Below are positions 24,381-33,511 of a stretch of 43,617 nt of DNA, piece by piece. The notes beneath the pieces were generated by a model. It ran no database searches. It was given only the letters and a program-made list of their open reading frames with translations, and was not told where the DNA came from. The stretch's first letter is position 1. Every line of letters starts with the position of its first letter. The stretch is from Comamonadaceae bacterium (GTDB lineage: Bacteria > Pseudomonadota > Gammaproteobacteria > Burkholderiales > Burkholderiaceae_C). Location: assembly GCA_947373245.1 (NCBI GenBank), contig CANBWY010000012.1:1-43617 (forward strand), given 5' to 3'. Position numbers and translations under genes: made by a program.

Positions 24381-25297
24381 TAAATTTTCTCCTCGGGCCA
24401 ATACAGGCGCATGGGGTTATCGACCAACAACTTGCGCTGCTGCGCTTCAGTGGTCGCGATGTGCGGAATGAAGTCCACCAGCAAGCCGTCATCGGGCATG
24501 TGGTCTTTGAGGTTGGGGTGCGGCCAATCGGTGCCCCAAATCACGCGGTCTGGGAACTCGTCCACGATGCGCTTGGCAAAAGGAATCACATCTTGGTAGG
24601 CGTTTTGCTCGCCGTTCAAAGCCTTGGGGCCAGAGACCGACAAACGCTCAGGGCACGTCACCTTGCTCCACACGTTTTTGTGTTCGCGCATGAACTTCAC
24701 AAACAATTCAAACTCGGGGCCATCGACCGGCTTGGTCACATCAGGACGGCCCATGTGGTCCACCACCACATTGGTGGGCAAGGCGGTGAAGAAGTCCCAC
24801 AGCTCGGGCAAGTCCACGGCCTCAAAGTAAATCACCACATGCCAGCCCCAGAGCTGGATGCGTTTGGCGATTTCAAGCAGTTCGTCTGTGGGTGTGAAGT
24901 CGACCAAGCGCTTGACAAAGTTAAAGCGCACCCCGCGCACGCCAGCGTCGTGCATGGCTTGAATTTCTTCGTCTGTCACGCTGCGCTTGACGGTGGCCAC
25001 GCCACGCGCTTTGCCGCCTGAGCTGACCAAGGCATCGACCATGGCGCGGTTGTCTGCACCGTGGCATGTGGCTTGCACCACCACGTTACGGGCAAAGCCA
25101 AGATGATCGCGCAAAGCAAACAGCTGCGCCTTGGACGCATCGCACGGGGTGTACTTGCGTTCAGGGGCGTAGGGAAACTCATTGCCAGGGCCAAACACGT
25201 GGCAGTGGGCATCCACCGCACCCGCAGGCAATTTGAATTTGGGTTTGCTGGGGCCGGTGTACCAGTCCATCCAGCCGGGTGTTTTTTGAAATTCCAT
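24380..25297 (-). CDS. ligI: 2-Pyrone-4,6-dicarboxylate lactonase
   Basis: Metal-independent amidohydrolase-superfamily lactonase, 305 aa from the ATG at 25297, converting 2-pyrone-4,6-dicarboxylate to 4-oxalomesaconate. The motif AVDAHCHVFGPGNEFPYAPE (about residues 26-45) and the C-terminal WGTDWPHPN with the catalytic Asp are those of LigI. A GAGG site precedes the start. A Bug-receptor gene ends 17 bases upstream. The stop TAA shares one base with the ligA start. Loss of the usual metal-binding Lys and His positions is normal in this family, so the protein looks complete. Confidence 0.93.
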
Positions 25298-25314
25298 CTC
25301 AGTCCTCTTTGTCA

Positions 25315-26280
25315 TCAATCGGGTTGAATGTTGGCTTCGCGCACCAGCTTGGCATAGCGCTGGCGTTCGGAGCGAATCAGTTGGGTGAACATCTCAGCGC
25401 TGCCAGGCACCACTTCGCCACCCACGGCGCTCATGCGCTCGCGCACTTCTTTGGTTTGCAAGGCTTTTTGTACCTCGTCATGCAGCTTGCTGACGATGGG
25501 TTTGGGCGTGGCCGCAGGTGCGACCAAACCGTACCAAACGGAGGCTTCAAAACCGGGGAAGCCCGATTCAGCAATGGTGGGCACATCCGGAAAGATGGCA
25601 CTGCGGTTGGGGCTGAGCACGGCCAACACTTTGAGCTTGCCACTCTTGACGTGGGGCAGCACTTCTAAGGCATTCACCGCCACCAATGGCAGTTGGCCAC
25701 CTATCACGTCGGTGATGGCGGGTGCACCGCCACGGTAAGGAATGTGTTGCAAATCAATGCCTGCGGCGCGTGCGAACAACTCAACCGCCATGTGGGGCGT
25801 CGAGCCGTTGCCGGGTGTACCAAACGCGATGCTGTTGGGCTTGCCTTTGGCCGCGTCGATCAATTGCTTGATGTTGGTGTAGGGTGCGCCTACGTTGGCT
25901 GCGATGACCACGGGCACACGGCCAATGAGCGACACAGCCACCAAGTCACGCTCGGCATCGAACGGTGCGGGTTGGTACAGCGCCATGTTGGCGGCCAAGG
26001 CATTGGCCGCCATCATCAAGGTATAGCCATCGGGCTCGGCGGAGATGACGGACTTCACGGCAATGTTGGTGCCTGCGCCCGGTTTGTTGTCGACCACCAC
26101 AGGCTGCCCCATGCTGAGGGACATGCTTTGGCCAATGGTGCGTGCCACCACATCCACCGCACCGCCAGCGGCATAGCCCACAACCATTTTGATGGGTTTG
26201 CTGGGATAGCTTTGCGCCAATGTTTGCCCCACCATCAACACCGAAAAAACGAAGGCACTGATACGCATCAAAAATTTCAT
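25315..26280 (-). CDS. Bug/TctC-type periplasmic solute receptor
   Basis: Periplasmic binding protein of 321 aa, Bug family (tripartite tricarboxylate receptor, TctC). It has a signal peptide (MKFLMRISAFVFSVLMVGQT, cleavage after LAQ) and the Bug pattern YPSKPIKMVVGYAAGGAVDV followed by GQPVVVDNKPGAGTNIAVK near residue 70. A GGAGA site precedes the ATG. Bug receptors usually serve TctAB membrane proteins, but none is encoded in this window. It lies in the lig operon between the SBP3 lipoprotein and ligI, so protocatechuate or a related acid is a likely ligand; the sequence does not fix it. Confidence 0.9.
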   Translation of the reverse strand: MKFLMRISAFVFSVLMVGQTLAQSYPSKPIKMVVGYAAGGAVDVVARTIGQSMSLSMGQPVVVDNKPGAGTNIAVKSVISAEPDGYTLMMAANALAANMALYQPAPFDAERDLVAVSLIGRVPVVIAANVGAPYTNIKQLIDAAKGKPNSIAFGTPGNGSTPHMAVELFARAAGIDLQHIPYRGGAPAITDVIGGQLPLVAVNALEVLPHVKSGKLKVLAVLSPNRSAIFPDVPTIAESGFPGFEASVWYGLVAPAATPKPIVSKLHDEVQKALQTKEVRERMSAVGGEVVPGSAEMFTQLIRSERQRYAKLVREANIQPD

Positions 26281-26299
26281 TTCTTGTCTCCGTTATAAA

Positions 26300-27139
26300 T
26301 TAATTCACTCGCAGCATTCCGCGCAAGCCTGCGCGTTTTGCGATCTCTTTTACCTGACCCGTTTGCTGCGCTTGCTTCGCAAAAGCGAGCAAATAAGGCA
26401 TCCCAGCATCTCGTCCTTTAGGAATGGCGATGGCCAAGTTTTCAACACCCCAGCTGTCATCTAGGACTTGAACACCGCTCATTTTTTCAGCCAATTCGAA
26501 CAAAATTCCTTTGTTGGTTGCAAAGGCATCCAACTGATGCGCCGCCAACATCTGTTGCACTTGCGTGAGCGATGGCACGGGAACAATCTGCGTATTTTTC
26601 AGACGCTGCCCTAAAACGCCCTGAGAAGAACTCCCTTGGCTCACCCCCAAACGCACATTGTGTTGGTTCAGGTCTTCAAAGCTTCGAATGGGGCTATTGA
26701 GAGGAACAAGAACGCCTAGTTCCAGTTGGATCAATGCCGGGGTGAAGTCAACGTCTTTCGCACGTGCCGCAGTGGCATTTGTAAACGTCATGTCCACTTG
26801 GCCGCGTTTCAAGGCGTCAATCACTTCTGCAACGCGTGGGTATTGAACGACTTGAACTGGCACTTTCAATTGCTGAGCCAAGGCATGCCCTAGTTCAAAT
26901 GCGACACCAGACGACACGCCCGTTTTTGTATCGAGAACCAAAGACGTTGGACTGCCCAAATAAACCCCTACGCGCAAAACACCCTGAGGCGCCAAGGCCT
27001 GCTGAGCCAATGCCGTCGCAGGCGCTAGGGCAGTAACCGATTCATTCGCCTGCAGGTGCACACCTGTGCATGCAGTCAACGCGAACTGCGCGACCCCCAC
27101 GAAGGCACAGAAGATGAGGCGATGAATTGAATTCGTCAT
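26300..27139 (-). CDS. SBP_bac_3-type substrate-binding lipoprotein, orphan
   Basis: Amino-acid-type ABC binding protein (SBP_bac_3), 279 aa. A lipobox FALTAC places the lipidated Cys at residue 24. The mature core starts GVLRVGVYLGSPTSLVLDT and contains GVAFELGHALAQQLKVPVQV and the VDMTFTNATAARAKDVDFTP block of the family. No permease or ATPase gene is adjacent, so it is an orphan receptor or a partner of a distant system. Its DNA looks more AT-rich than its neighbours: by hand count, bases 26461-26520 have 26 G+C of 60, against 39 of 60 at 28321-28380. That, and its position inside the lig operon, suggests later insertion. Confidence 0.85.
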   Translation of the reverse strand: MTNSIHRLIFCAFVGVAQFALTACTGVHLQANESVTALAPATALAQQALAPQGVLRVGVYLGSPTSLVLDTKTGVSSGVAFELGHALAQQLKVPVQVVQYPRVAEVIDALKRGQVDMTFTNATAARAKDVDFTPALIQLELGVLVPLNSPIRSFEDLNQHNVRLGVSQGSSSQGVLGQRLKNTQIVPVPSLTQVQQMLAAHQLDAFATNKGILFELAEKMSGVQVLDDSWGVENLAIAIPKGRDAGMPYLLAFAKQAQQTGQVKEIAKRAGLRGMLRVN

Positions 27140-27162
27140 TGAGCTTGCTTCCTGTCTAGCGA

Positions 27163-28149
27163 TCAATCCAAAGACACTTGGGCTTTTTTAATGATGCCGC
27201 TGTAACGCGTTGACTCTGCCTGAATGTAGGCATTCAACTGTTCACGATTCAGTGTGAAAGGCTCGTACGCAAACGATGCATACTTTTCACGCACATCGGG
27301 TTCAGCCAAAGCTTTTTCGATGTCGCGTTGAATCTTGTCGGTGACTGCCTTGGGCAATCCACGCGGCGCAGCAATAACGGTCCAGCCACTCACCTCAAAC
27401 CCTGCGGGGCCACCCGACTCAGCCATGGTGGGCACGTTGGGAAATGCGCTCACGCGCTTAGGTGCCGCCACGGCCAAATAACGCAACTTGCCAGCGCGAT
27501 ACATAGCCCCAGCCGTGGCATTGGTCCCCAAGGCGAACGAGAGTTCGCCATTGGCTACGCCGGTATAGAGCATGCTCGTTTCTTTGTAGACCACGTGCTG
27601 CATGTCGGTGCCTGTCACGGACTCAAACAAAGCAGAGCCCAAATGCACGGGGTTGCCCACAGACCACGAACCGTAGTTCAACTGCCCCGGATGCGCTTTG
27701 GCATCGGCAACTAGGTCGGCCACTTTTTTGTATTTGCTGTCAGTGGCGACCGTGACAAAAAAGTAGGTTTTGAACAAAGGTGCCAAAGGTTCGAAATCGG
27801 CTTTGGCATCGTAGGGCAACTTTTTGAACAGATGCGGATAGGCCGACAAATGCACGCTGTCGAGTTGAATCAAATCATGGCCATCGTTGGCACCACGCTT
27901 GAAGGCGTCAATGGCGATGAAGCCATTGCCACCCGGCTTGTTCTCCACCACCACCGGCTTGCCCCATGTGCGTGACAACTTGTCAGCCACCAAACGCAAC
28001 ACGCCCTCAGGACCGCTGCCCACAGGGAACGGCGTGAGGATGCGCACGGGTTTGGTGGGGAAGTCTTGGGCGCGTGCGGACACACCGCACAGCGCCAAAG
28101 CAGCCAGCGTCACAGCGGCAAGCAGTTGGCGTTTAGAGGGGTGTGTCAT
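27163..28149 (-). CDS. Bug/TctC-type periplasmic solute receptor
   Basis: Second Bug receptor of the lig operon, 328 aa from the ATG at 28149 (a TTG at 28164 is less likely). The signal peptide runs to about residue 28 (LAALALCGVSARAQ, cleavage after ARA). Then come DFPTKPVRILTPFPVGSGPE and GKPVVVENKPGGNGFIAIDA, the two Bug signatures. The variant SGPEGVLR replaces the usual GGxxDxxAR around residue 47, so ligand contacts may differ from the first receptor. It stands 26 bases upstream of ligK's stop on the same strand and 23 before the SBP3 gene. No TctAB partner is present in the window. Confidence 0.88.
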   Translation of the reverse strand: MTHPSKRQLLAAVTLAALALCGVSARAQDFPTKPVRILTPFPVGSGPEGVLRLVADKLSRTWGKPVVVENKPGGNGFIAIDAFKRGANDGHDLIQLDSVHLSAYPHLFKKLPYDAKADFEPLAPLFKTYFFVTVATDSKYKKVADLVADAKAHPGQLNYGSWSVGNPVHLGSALFESVTGTDMQHVVYKETSMLYTGVANGELSFALGTNATAGAMYRAGKLRYLAVAAPKRVSAFPNVPTMAESGGPAGFEVSGWTVIAAPRGLPKAVTDKIQRDIEKALAEPDVREKYASFAYEPFTLNREQLNAYIQAESTRYSGIIKKAQVSLD

Positions 28150-28175
28150 GGACCAAGCTTTCAAAGTGATCGAAA

Positions 28176-28859
28176 TTAATCGATGTACTTCAAACCAGCC
28201 GCAGCCAAAGGCTCGCGCATTTTGTACATATCGAGGCCCAAGATGCCTGAAGCCAATTTGTCGCGCTTCTCGCCTTCAAAGCTTTCGCGTTTTTGTGCAG
28301 CAGCCCAAGTTTCTACCGCACGTGCAGCAGGCACGCACACCACGCCATCGTCATCGGCGACGATCACATCACCTGGCGTGACCAACATGCCAGCACACAC
28401 CACGGGAATGTTGACCGAACCAATGGTGGCCTTGATGGTGCCCTTGCTGCTGATGGCTTTGCTCCACACGGGGAAGTTCATGCGTTGCAACTCTTTCACA
28501 TCGCGCACACCGGCGTCGATGATCAGCGCACGCGCGCCACGTGCTTGGAACGATGTGGCCAGCAAGTCGCCAAAGTAGCCGTCGGTGCACTCGGCGGTGA
28601 TAGCCGCGACCACGATGTCACCAGGCTGAATTTGTTCAGCCGCCACGTGCATCATCCAGTTGTCGCCGGGGTGCAAGAGCACAGTCACTGCGGTGCCCGA
28701 GACTTGTGCACCTGCGTAGATGGGACGCATATAGGGCTTGAGCAAACCCACGCGCCCCATGGCTTCATGCACCGTGGCAGAGCCCAAAGCGGCCAAGCCG
28801 TCTGCGGCTGCGCGATCTGCGCGGTTGATGTTGCGATATACAACGCCGAGTTCGTACAT
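28176..28859 (-). CDS. ligK: 4-Carboxy-4-hydroxy-2-oxoadipate aldolase
   Basis: Class II aldolase of the RraA-like fold, 227 aa from the ATG at 28859, splitting 4-carboxy-4-hydroxy-2-oxoadipate into pyruvate and oxaloacetate; the same enzymes often decarboxylate oxaloacetate. Key blocks are [20 protein letters not shown] (about residues 64-83), [14 protein letters not shown] with the substrate- and metal-binding Arg-Asp pair near 124, and [14 protein letters not shown] near 172. A GGAG site lies upstream of the ATG. It follows ligJ by 22 bases. The protein is full length for the LigK/PmdF/GalC group, and the last step of the pathway is thus encoded. Confidence 0.93.
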   Translation of the reverse strand: MYELGVVYRNINRADRAAADGLAALGSATVHEAMGRVGLLKPYMRPIYAGAQVSGTAVTVLLHPGDNWMMHVAAEQIQPGDIVVAAITAECTDGYFGDLLATSFQARGARALIIDAGVRDVKELQRMNFPVWSKAISSKGTIKATIGSVNIPVVCAGMLVTPGDVIVADDDGVVCVPAARAVETWAAAQKRESFEGEKRDKLASGILGLDMYKMREPLAAAGLKYID

Positions 28860-28881
28860 AAGAAATCTCCTGGAAATTGAA

Positions 28882-29916
28882 TTAACGGCCTTGCGACTTG
28901 AGCTTGTTGTCCAAGCGCGAGAAGACGCGACGTGCGTTGCCCTCGTACACCTGATGGCGCTCGTCGGCATTGAGGTTGAGCGTGGACTCGATGTAGCGCT
29001 TGGTGTCGTCGTAGTAGTGACCGGTTTCGGGGTCGATGCCGCGCACGGCGCCAATCATCTCAGAGGCGAACATGATGTTTTTGACCGGAATCACTTTGGT
29101 CAACAAGTCGATGCCCGGCTGGTGGTACACGCAGGTGTCGAAGTAAATGTTGTTCATCAAATGCTCAGTGAGCAAAGGCTTTTTCAGCTCTTGCGCCAAG
29201 CCACGGAAACGGCCCCAGTGGTAAGGCACAGCGCCGCCGCCATGCGGAATCAAAAACTTCAAGGTAGGAAAGTCTTTGAACAAGTCAGAGGTCAAGCACT
29301 GCATGAAGGCCGTGGTGTCGGCATTCAAGTAGTGCGCGCCGGTGGTGTGGAAGCAGCCATTGCAGCTGGTGGACACGTGAATCATGGCGGGAATGTCGTA
29401 CTCCACCATCTTTTCGTAAATGGGGTACCACGCCTTGTCGGCCAGCGAGGGCGATGTCCAGTGGCCACCTGAGGGGTCTGGGTTCAAGTTGATACCGACG
29501 TTGCCGTATTGCTCCACGCACTTGACCAATTCTGGAATGCACGTGGCGGGGTCCACACCGGGTGACTGGGGCAGCATGGCCGCAGGCACGAAGTTGTCGG
29601 GGAAAAGCTCTGCCACGCGGAAGCACAGCTCGTTGCAGATGGCCGCCCAAGTGGAAGACACCTGGAAGTCGCCAATGTGATGCGCCATGAAGCTGGCACG
29701 TGGGCTGAAGATGGTGATGTCAGAGCCGCGCTCTTTCATCTTGGCAAGTTGGTTGGTCTCGATGGTTTCGCGCAACTCGTCGTCGCTGATTTTTAAGTCA
29801 GACACTTTGGGCATAGACGCTGGGTCTTTGATGCCGGCGATTTGTTTGTTGCGCCATTCTTCCAAGGCCTTGGGCGCGGTGGTGTAGTGACCGTGGACGT
29901 CGATGATGAGAGACAT
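28882..29916 (-). CDS. ligJ: 4-Oxalomesaconate hydratase
   Basis: Zinc-dependent amidohydrolase-fold hydratase, 344 aa, adding water to 4-oxalomesaconate to give 4-carboxy-4-hydroxy-2-oxoadipate. Metal ligands fit LigJ: H8 and H10 in [10 protein letters not shown], the His of [12 protein letters not shown] near residue 178, the conserved [14 protein letters not shown] near 226, and the Glu of [11 protein letters not shown] near 285. AAGGGG before the ATG is a good ribosome site. The gene follows the ModA-like gene by 30 bases and precedes ligK by 22. It belongs to the LigJ/PmdE type, unlike the GalB type of Pseudomonas. Substrate for LigJ is the isomerised form, so a tautomerase would help. 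Confidence 0.93.
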   Translation of the reverse strand: MSLIIDVHGHYTTAPKALEEWRNKQIAGIKDPASMPKVSDLKISDDELRETIETNQLAKMKERGSDITIFSPRASFMAHHIGDFQVSSTWAAICNELCFRVAELFPDNFVPAAMLPQSPGVDPATCIPELVKCVEQYGNVGINLNPDPSGGHWTSPSLADKAWYPIYEKMVEYDIPAMIHVSTSCNGCFHTTGAHYLNADTTAFMQCLTSDLFKDFPTLKFLIPHGGGAVPYHWGRFRGLAQELKKPLLTEHLMNNIYFDTCVYHQPGIDLLTKVIPVKNIMFASEMIGAVRGIDPETGHYYDDTKRYIESTLNLNADERHQVYEGNARRVFSRLDNKLKSQGR

Positions 29917-29946
29917 GAATACCCCTTACAGAATGAAATTAGAAAA

Positions 29947-30663
29947 TCAAAGCCAGTCCATGCCTTGCTTGCGCTTGACGTCTTCCACGCCAGCCGAAGC
30001 CAAGAACTGCAAAAACGATTGCACAGCCGCCACGCGTGCGGCATCGCCCGCGATCACTGCGGGAATGCCAGACGAGAACGTGGTGATGAACGCCACACCC
30101 GCAGGCAAGGTGCCCAGCACATCAATGCCAGGCAACGCCATGAGTTCGCTCAATTGTTGAAAACCCAAAGCCGCTTGGCCATTGGCCACCAGTGCGCCCA
30201 CCGGTGTGCCGGGTGGTGGCACCACGATGCGGGCTTTCACCTCATCGGCGATGCCCCAACGCTCAAACAGTTTTTCAAGGTACACGCCGCTCGGGCCTGT
30301 GGAGTAGCTGAGGGTGGGGCTGGCTAACACGGCCGCTTTCAAGGCCGCTTCGTTGCTCAGCTCAGGGCGCGCTGCACCGGCTTGCACCGCCACCGCCACG
30401 GGTGAACGTACCCAGTCATGGCGGCTGTCGGGCATCACATGGCCAGAGGCAATCAATCGCGCAATCGCGTCTGAGGCCAGCAACACCATGTCAAAGGCTT
30501 CACCCGCTTGCACACGCTTGGCGGCATCGACACCGCCCACAGATTCAATTTGCAGCGACACGCCCGTTTGCGCCAAGTACGCCTGCGTCAAATCAGCCAG
30601 CAACGCCTTGGTGGCCATGGAGGAAATGCCGCGCAGTACACGCGAAGGGGTCAGGTTTTGCAT
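29947..30663 (-). CDS. Cytosolic ModA-like (SBP_bac_11) protein heading the lig operon
   Basis: Protein of 238 aa with the fold pattern of molybdate-type binding proteins (SBP_bac_11): ADLTQAYLAQTGVSLQIESV (about residues 23-42), FDMVLLASDAIARLIASGHV and SYSTGPSGVYLEKLFERWGI near 118. There is no signal peptide or lipobox; the sequence goes straight from MQNLTPSRVLRGISSMATK into the domain, so it should stay in the cytosol. It is first in the lig operon and divergent from the LysR regulator. No LigU/PrpF-type oxalomesaconate tautomerase is present in the window, so this protein might bind or isomerise a pathway acid. That is speculation; transport or sensing by a cytosolic binding protein is also conceivable. 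Confidence 0.78.
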   Translation of the reverse strand: MQNLTPSRVLRGISSMATKALLADLTQAYLAQTGVSLQIESVGGVDAAKRVQAGEAFDMVLLASDAIARLIASGHVMPDSRHDWVRSPVAVAVQAGAARPELSNEAALKAAVLASPTLSYSTGPSGVYLEKLFERWGIADEVKARIVVPPPGTPVGALVANGQAALGFQQLSELMALPGIDVLGTLPAGVAFITTFSSGIPAVIAGDAARVAAVQSFLQFLASAGVEDVKRKQGMDWL

Positions 30664-30733
30664 GCCGATGATTCTAGAGATTTACCCCTGAAAATCAGGC
30701 CTGCACAGCGCACTAGCTGCTATAACGTTTTTA

Positions 30734-30754
30734 AATAACGGACAATTGGTTATT
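30734..30754. promoter_or_regulatory. Candidate LysR-type operator
   Basis: The perfect inverted repeat AATAAC-N9-GTTATT lies 17 bases before the LysR start and about 70 before the ModA-like start, in the only intergenic space between the two. It has the spacing of LysR-type sites (three-base half-sites nine apart). It probably mediates autoregulation of the LysR gene and activation of the lig operon. Binding is inferred. Confidence 0.55.
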
Positions 30755-30770
30755 CAAAATCGAGAATGCC

Positions 30771-31694
30771 ATGGAACTCAAACAAATTGAATCTTTTGTC
30801 CGCGTCGCTGAGCTGGGCAGTTTCACCAAAGCGGCCTTGGCGCTGAACATCCCTCAGCCGCTGCTGAGCCGTCATGTGCGACAGCTGGAAGTGGAGTTGC
30901 ACCAAAACCTGTTGATGCGCAACGGCCGTGGCGTGACCGTGACCGAAGCGGGGCTGGTGATGCTGGAACACGGTCGCGGTATTTTGCACCAAGTGGCCGT
31001 GGCCCAAGAAGAACTGGGCTCGGTGCGCGGCGCGTTGGCGGGGCGTGTCTCGATTGGTCTGCCACCCAGCCTGTCTAGGCTGGTGACCGTGCCACTGACC
31101 ATGGCCTTTCGTAGCAAGCTGACGCACGCGCAACTCTCACTGACCGAGGGCTTTTCGGTGTTGATGGTCGAGAGCTTGCGTGCGGGCCGCTTGGACATGG
31201 CGGTGCTCTACAACCCGCCGCCCTCCCCTGATTTGGAAATGACCGTGCTGCATGAAGACACCTTGATCTTGATTGCCGGCAAAAAAAGTCAACCGCTCAC
31301 CCCCAACACCCAACTCGCCGATGTGGTGCCGCTGGCCGACTTGGCCAAGCTGCCTCTGATTGCACCCAGTCGCCCGAATGCCTTTCGTCTGCTGATCGAC
31401 ACCGAAATGCAACGCATCAACTGCAAACCCAACATCGTGCTGGAGATTGATGGTTTGAACGCAATTTTGGAGTTGGTGAAAGAAGGCTTGGGCTATGCCG
31501 TGCTGCCAGCCTACACACTGAGCAACTTTGCCAAGCCCAAAGACTTCACCACGCACCGCATCGTGCAGCCCAAGTTGCTGAGCCAGTTGATGCTGGTGTG
31601 GTCAGCGCGTCGCCCCATGACGGCCACGCACAAAGCGGCCCAGCAACTCACGCACGACATCGTCACGCAAACCTTGCAGGCCAATGTGCTTTGA
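30771..31694 (+). CDS. LysR-family regulator, likely of the lig operon (LigR/PmdR-like)
   Basis: LysR-type transcription regulator, 307 aa. The winged helix-turn-helix occupies residues 1-60 (MELKQIESFVRVAELGSFTK, then LNIPQPLLSRHVRQLEVEL). The effector domain runs from about residue 90, with GRVSIGLPPSLSRLVTVPLT and the later GLNAILELVKEGLGYAVLPA. It is divergent from the lig operon with 107 bases between, as for PmdR and LigR, which use protocatechuate or the ring-cleavage products as effectors; the same effector is inferred here. Its 3' end faces coxG, with 23 bases between the stops. Confidence 0.88.
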   Translation: MELKQIESFVRVAELGSFTKAALALNIPQPLLSRHVRQLEVELHQNLLMRNGRGVTVTEAGLVMLEHGRGILHQVAVAQEELGSVRGALAGRVSIGLPPSLSRLVTVPLTMAFRSKLTHAQLSLTEGFSVLMVESLRAGRLDMAVLYNPPPSPDLEMTVLHEDTLILIAGKKSQPLTPNTQLADVVPLADLAKLPLIAPSRPNAFRLLIDTEMQRINCKPNIVLEIDGLNAILELVKEGLGYAVLPAYTLSNFAKPKDFTTHRIVQPKLLSQLMLVWSARRPMTATHKAAQQLTHDIVTQTLQANVL

Positions 31695-31717
31695 GTCGGC
31701 GCGTTGTGCCGCCCTGC

Positions 31718-32296
31718 TTAGCTGAGCATCACCACCAGCAAGGCCAACACGGCCGAGCCCACGCCCCACGCCCAAATAGGCACGCGCACGAACCAGGAAA
31801 CGTCGGCGGACGGCTCCACAACCTCAGATGCCGCAGCCACCACAGCAGGCTCGATCACTGGGCTGATCGCCGCTTCAAAGCGGCGAAAAAAATCTTCTGC
31901 CAATGACTTGGCCGCACCATCAATCAAACGCTGGCCCAACTGCGCCAACTTGCCGCCAATGCGCGATTGCACGGTGTAGTGCAATTCGCAGCCTTGCGCG
32001 GTGTCGCTCAGCGTGACTTTGGATTCGCCTTTGCCAAACCCCGCCACGCCGCCTTGGGCGTCAAACACCAAGGCGTAGCCATTGGGGGGATCGATGTCTT
32101 GCAGCGTGACCGCGCCTGCGAACTTGGCCGAGACAGGCCCAATTTTGATGGCCACGCCCACCGCGTAGCGGTTCTCTTCGGTCAACTCAAACTTATCGCA
32201 GCCGGGAATACAGCGCTTCAACACCTCGGGGTTGTTCAGAGCGGCCCATGCCTCTTGGCGGCTGACTGGCAGTTGTCGAGTTCCTTGCATTTCCAT
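31718..32296 (-). CDS. coxG: CoxG-like SRPBCC protein with C-terminal membrane anchor
   Basis: START/SRPBCC-fold protein, 192 aa from the ATG at 32296, of the CoxG family. CoxG helps recruit CO dehydrogenase to the membrane, and newer work links it to menaquinone handling. The domain starts MEMQGTRQLPVSRQEAWAAL and contains NPEVLKRCIPGCDKFE near residue 23 and GKGESKVTLSD near 93. A single membrane segment (VPIWAWGVGSAVLALLVVML) closes the chain. It is last in the cox unit, 51 bases after coxE. The fold and place are clear; the lipid or quinone partner is not shown. Confidence 0.88.
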   Translation of the reverse strand: MEMQGTRQLPVSRQEAWAALNNPEVLKRCIPGCDKFELTEENRYAVGVAIKIGPVSAKFAGAVTLQDIDPPNGYALVFDAQGGVAGFGKGESKVTLSDTAQGCELHYTVQSRIGGKLAQLGQRLIDGAAKSLAEDFFRRFEAAISPVIEPAVVAAASEVVEPSADVSWFVRVPIWAWGVGSAVLALLVVMLS

Positions 32297-32347
32297 CGTT
32301 GTGTCCCTTTTTTTATGGTGAGGCGCGCACAGGCGCGACACGCATTG

Positions 32348-33502
32348 TCAGTGTTTTAGCAATTGCGCGAGGCCTTCTGCCAAGGTCTCCATGCGCGCCA
32401 GGTTGTGAATCGCCACTTGGGCATCGGCATAACGCGCCAGCACCTGCGGGCCACGCGCCAGGGGCTCGTAGCCGTCAAATCGTAGCAATGGGTTGAGCCA
32501 CAGCAAACTACGGCAATGCCGCTTGAGCCACTGCACCTCTTGTGTCAACTGCGCGGGCTCGCCTGTGTCCAAACCATCGGTGATCAGCAGCACCAAGGTG
32601 CGTCGGCCCACCAGCACCTGGGGGTGCTGCTGACGCAGCGCGGCCAAGGATTCACCCAAGCGCGTGCCACCGCCAAAATCGGTCACGCTGCGGCTGACGG
32701 CTTGCAGCATGTCATCGGTGTCTCGCAGGGCAAAGGCTGAGCGCAAGTCACTCAGGTGCGTGCCAAACGCAAACAGCGCACGTTGGCCCCGCTGGGTTTG
32801 GTGGTGCAAAAAAGCCAGTTGCATGCGGGCATAGCGCGCCATCGAGCCCGACACATCCAGCAGCACCAACACGGGCAAGGGCTGGGCACGACGGCGCTGG
32901 CTGGGTAAAGCCAGCACATCGCCCCCTTGTCGTGCGGCTGTGCGCAACAGGCGCGGCCAATCCACGCGCGCCCCCCTTGTGCCTGAACGCCAGCGTCGCC
33001 CCGCCACGGTGGGCCAACGCATGCGAAGCGTCTGCACTTGGCGTTGCAGTTGCGCGAACTCGTCGGCGCTGAGGCTTTGAAAATCGGCTTCTTTCAATCT
33101 CTCCCAGTGACTGGCCATGTAGCGCTCGGCCTGCGCGGGTGGGTTGGCAGGGCCCAAGCGCAAGGCGGGCGCGGGCGCGGGCTCAATCTCAGCCAGCGCA
33201 TCTTGCACGCGTTGTTTGAATGACGTGGGTTGCGCTTGCCCCAGCGCTAAGCCAAGGCCTTGTGCATCGGGTTGGTGGGATTGATGCAGCGCCGCCCAGT
33301 AGGCGTCAAACACGGCATGAAAAATCGGGCGGTCCTCGGCTTGGCTTAGCCACGTGGCTTCTAGGGCGTGGCAGACCTCGTCACGTTGCGACACATCGAT
33401 CAAGGTCAGCGCTTGCAGCCCCAAAGCGATGCGCGAACTGTCCACCGCCACACCGGCGCGGCGCAACACGCGGCCCAACCCCACCCAATGCGACACCCAC
33501 AT
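32348..33502 (-). CDS. coxE: CoxE-like VWA-domain protein
   Basis: VWA-domain protein of the CoxE family, 384 aa, which works with the MoxR ATPase CoxD in maturing the molybdenum enzyme. The N-terminal half is helical; the VWA domain begins at LPVLVLLDVSGSMARYARMQ (about residue 210), where D-x-S-x-S is the metal-ion-dependent adhesion motif. GGGTRLGESLAAL near 275 and LVLLITDGLDTGEPAQL near 305 complete the site. The ATG at 33502 is nine bases after the coxD stop. The protein is full length and looks functional. Confidence 0.9.
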   Translation of the reverse strand: MWVSHWVGLGRVLRRAGVAVDSSRIALGLQALTLIDVSQRDEVCHALEATWLSQAEDRPIFHAVFDAYWAALHQSHQPDAQGLGLALGQAQPTSFKQRVQDALAEIEPAPAPALRLGPANPPAQAERYMASHWERLKEADFQSLSADEFAQLQRQVQTLRMRWPTVAGRRWRSGTRGARVDWPRLLRTAARQGGDVLALPSQRRRAQPLPVLVLLDVSGSMARYARMQLAFLHHQTQRGQRALFAFGTHLSDLRSAFALRDTDDMLQAVSRSVTDFGGGTRLGESLAALRQQHPQVLVGRRTLVLLITDGLDTGEPAQLTQEVQWLKRHCRSLLWLNPLLRFDGYEPLARGPQVLARYADAQVAIHNLARMETLAEGLAQLLKH

Positions 33503-33511
33503 GTGCGCGTC

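Noticed and set aside
28860-29054. N-terminal extension of LigK
   Set aside because: It overlaps ligJ; a GGAG site and the conserved [11 protein letters not shown] support the start at 28859.
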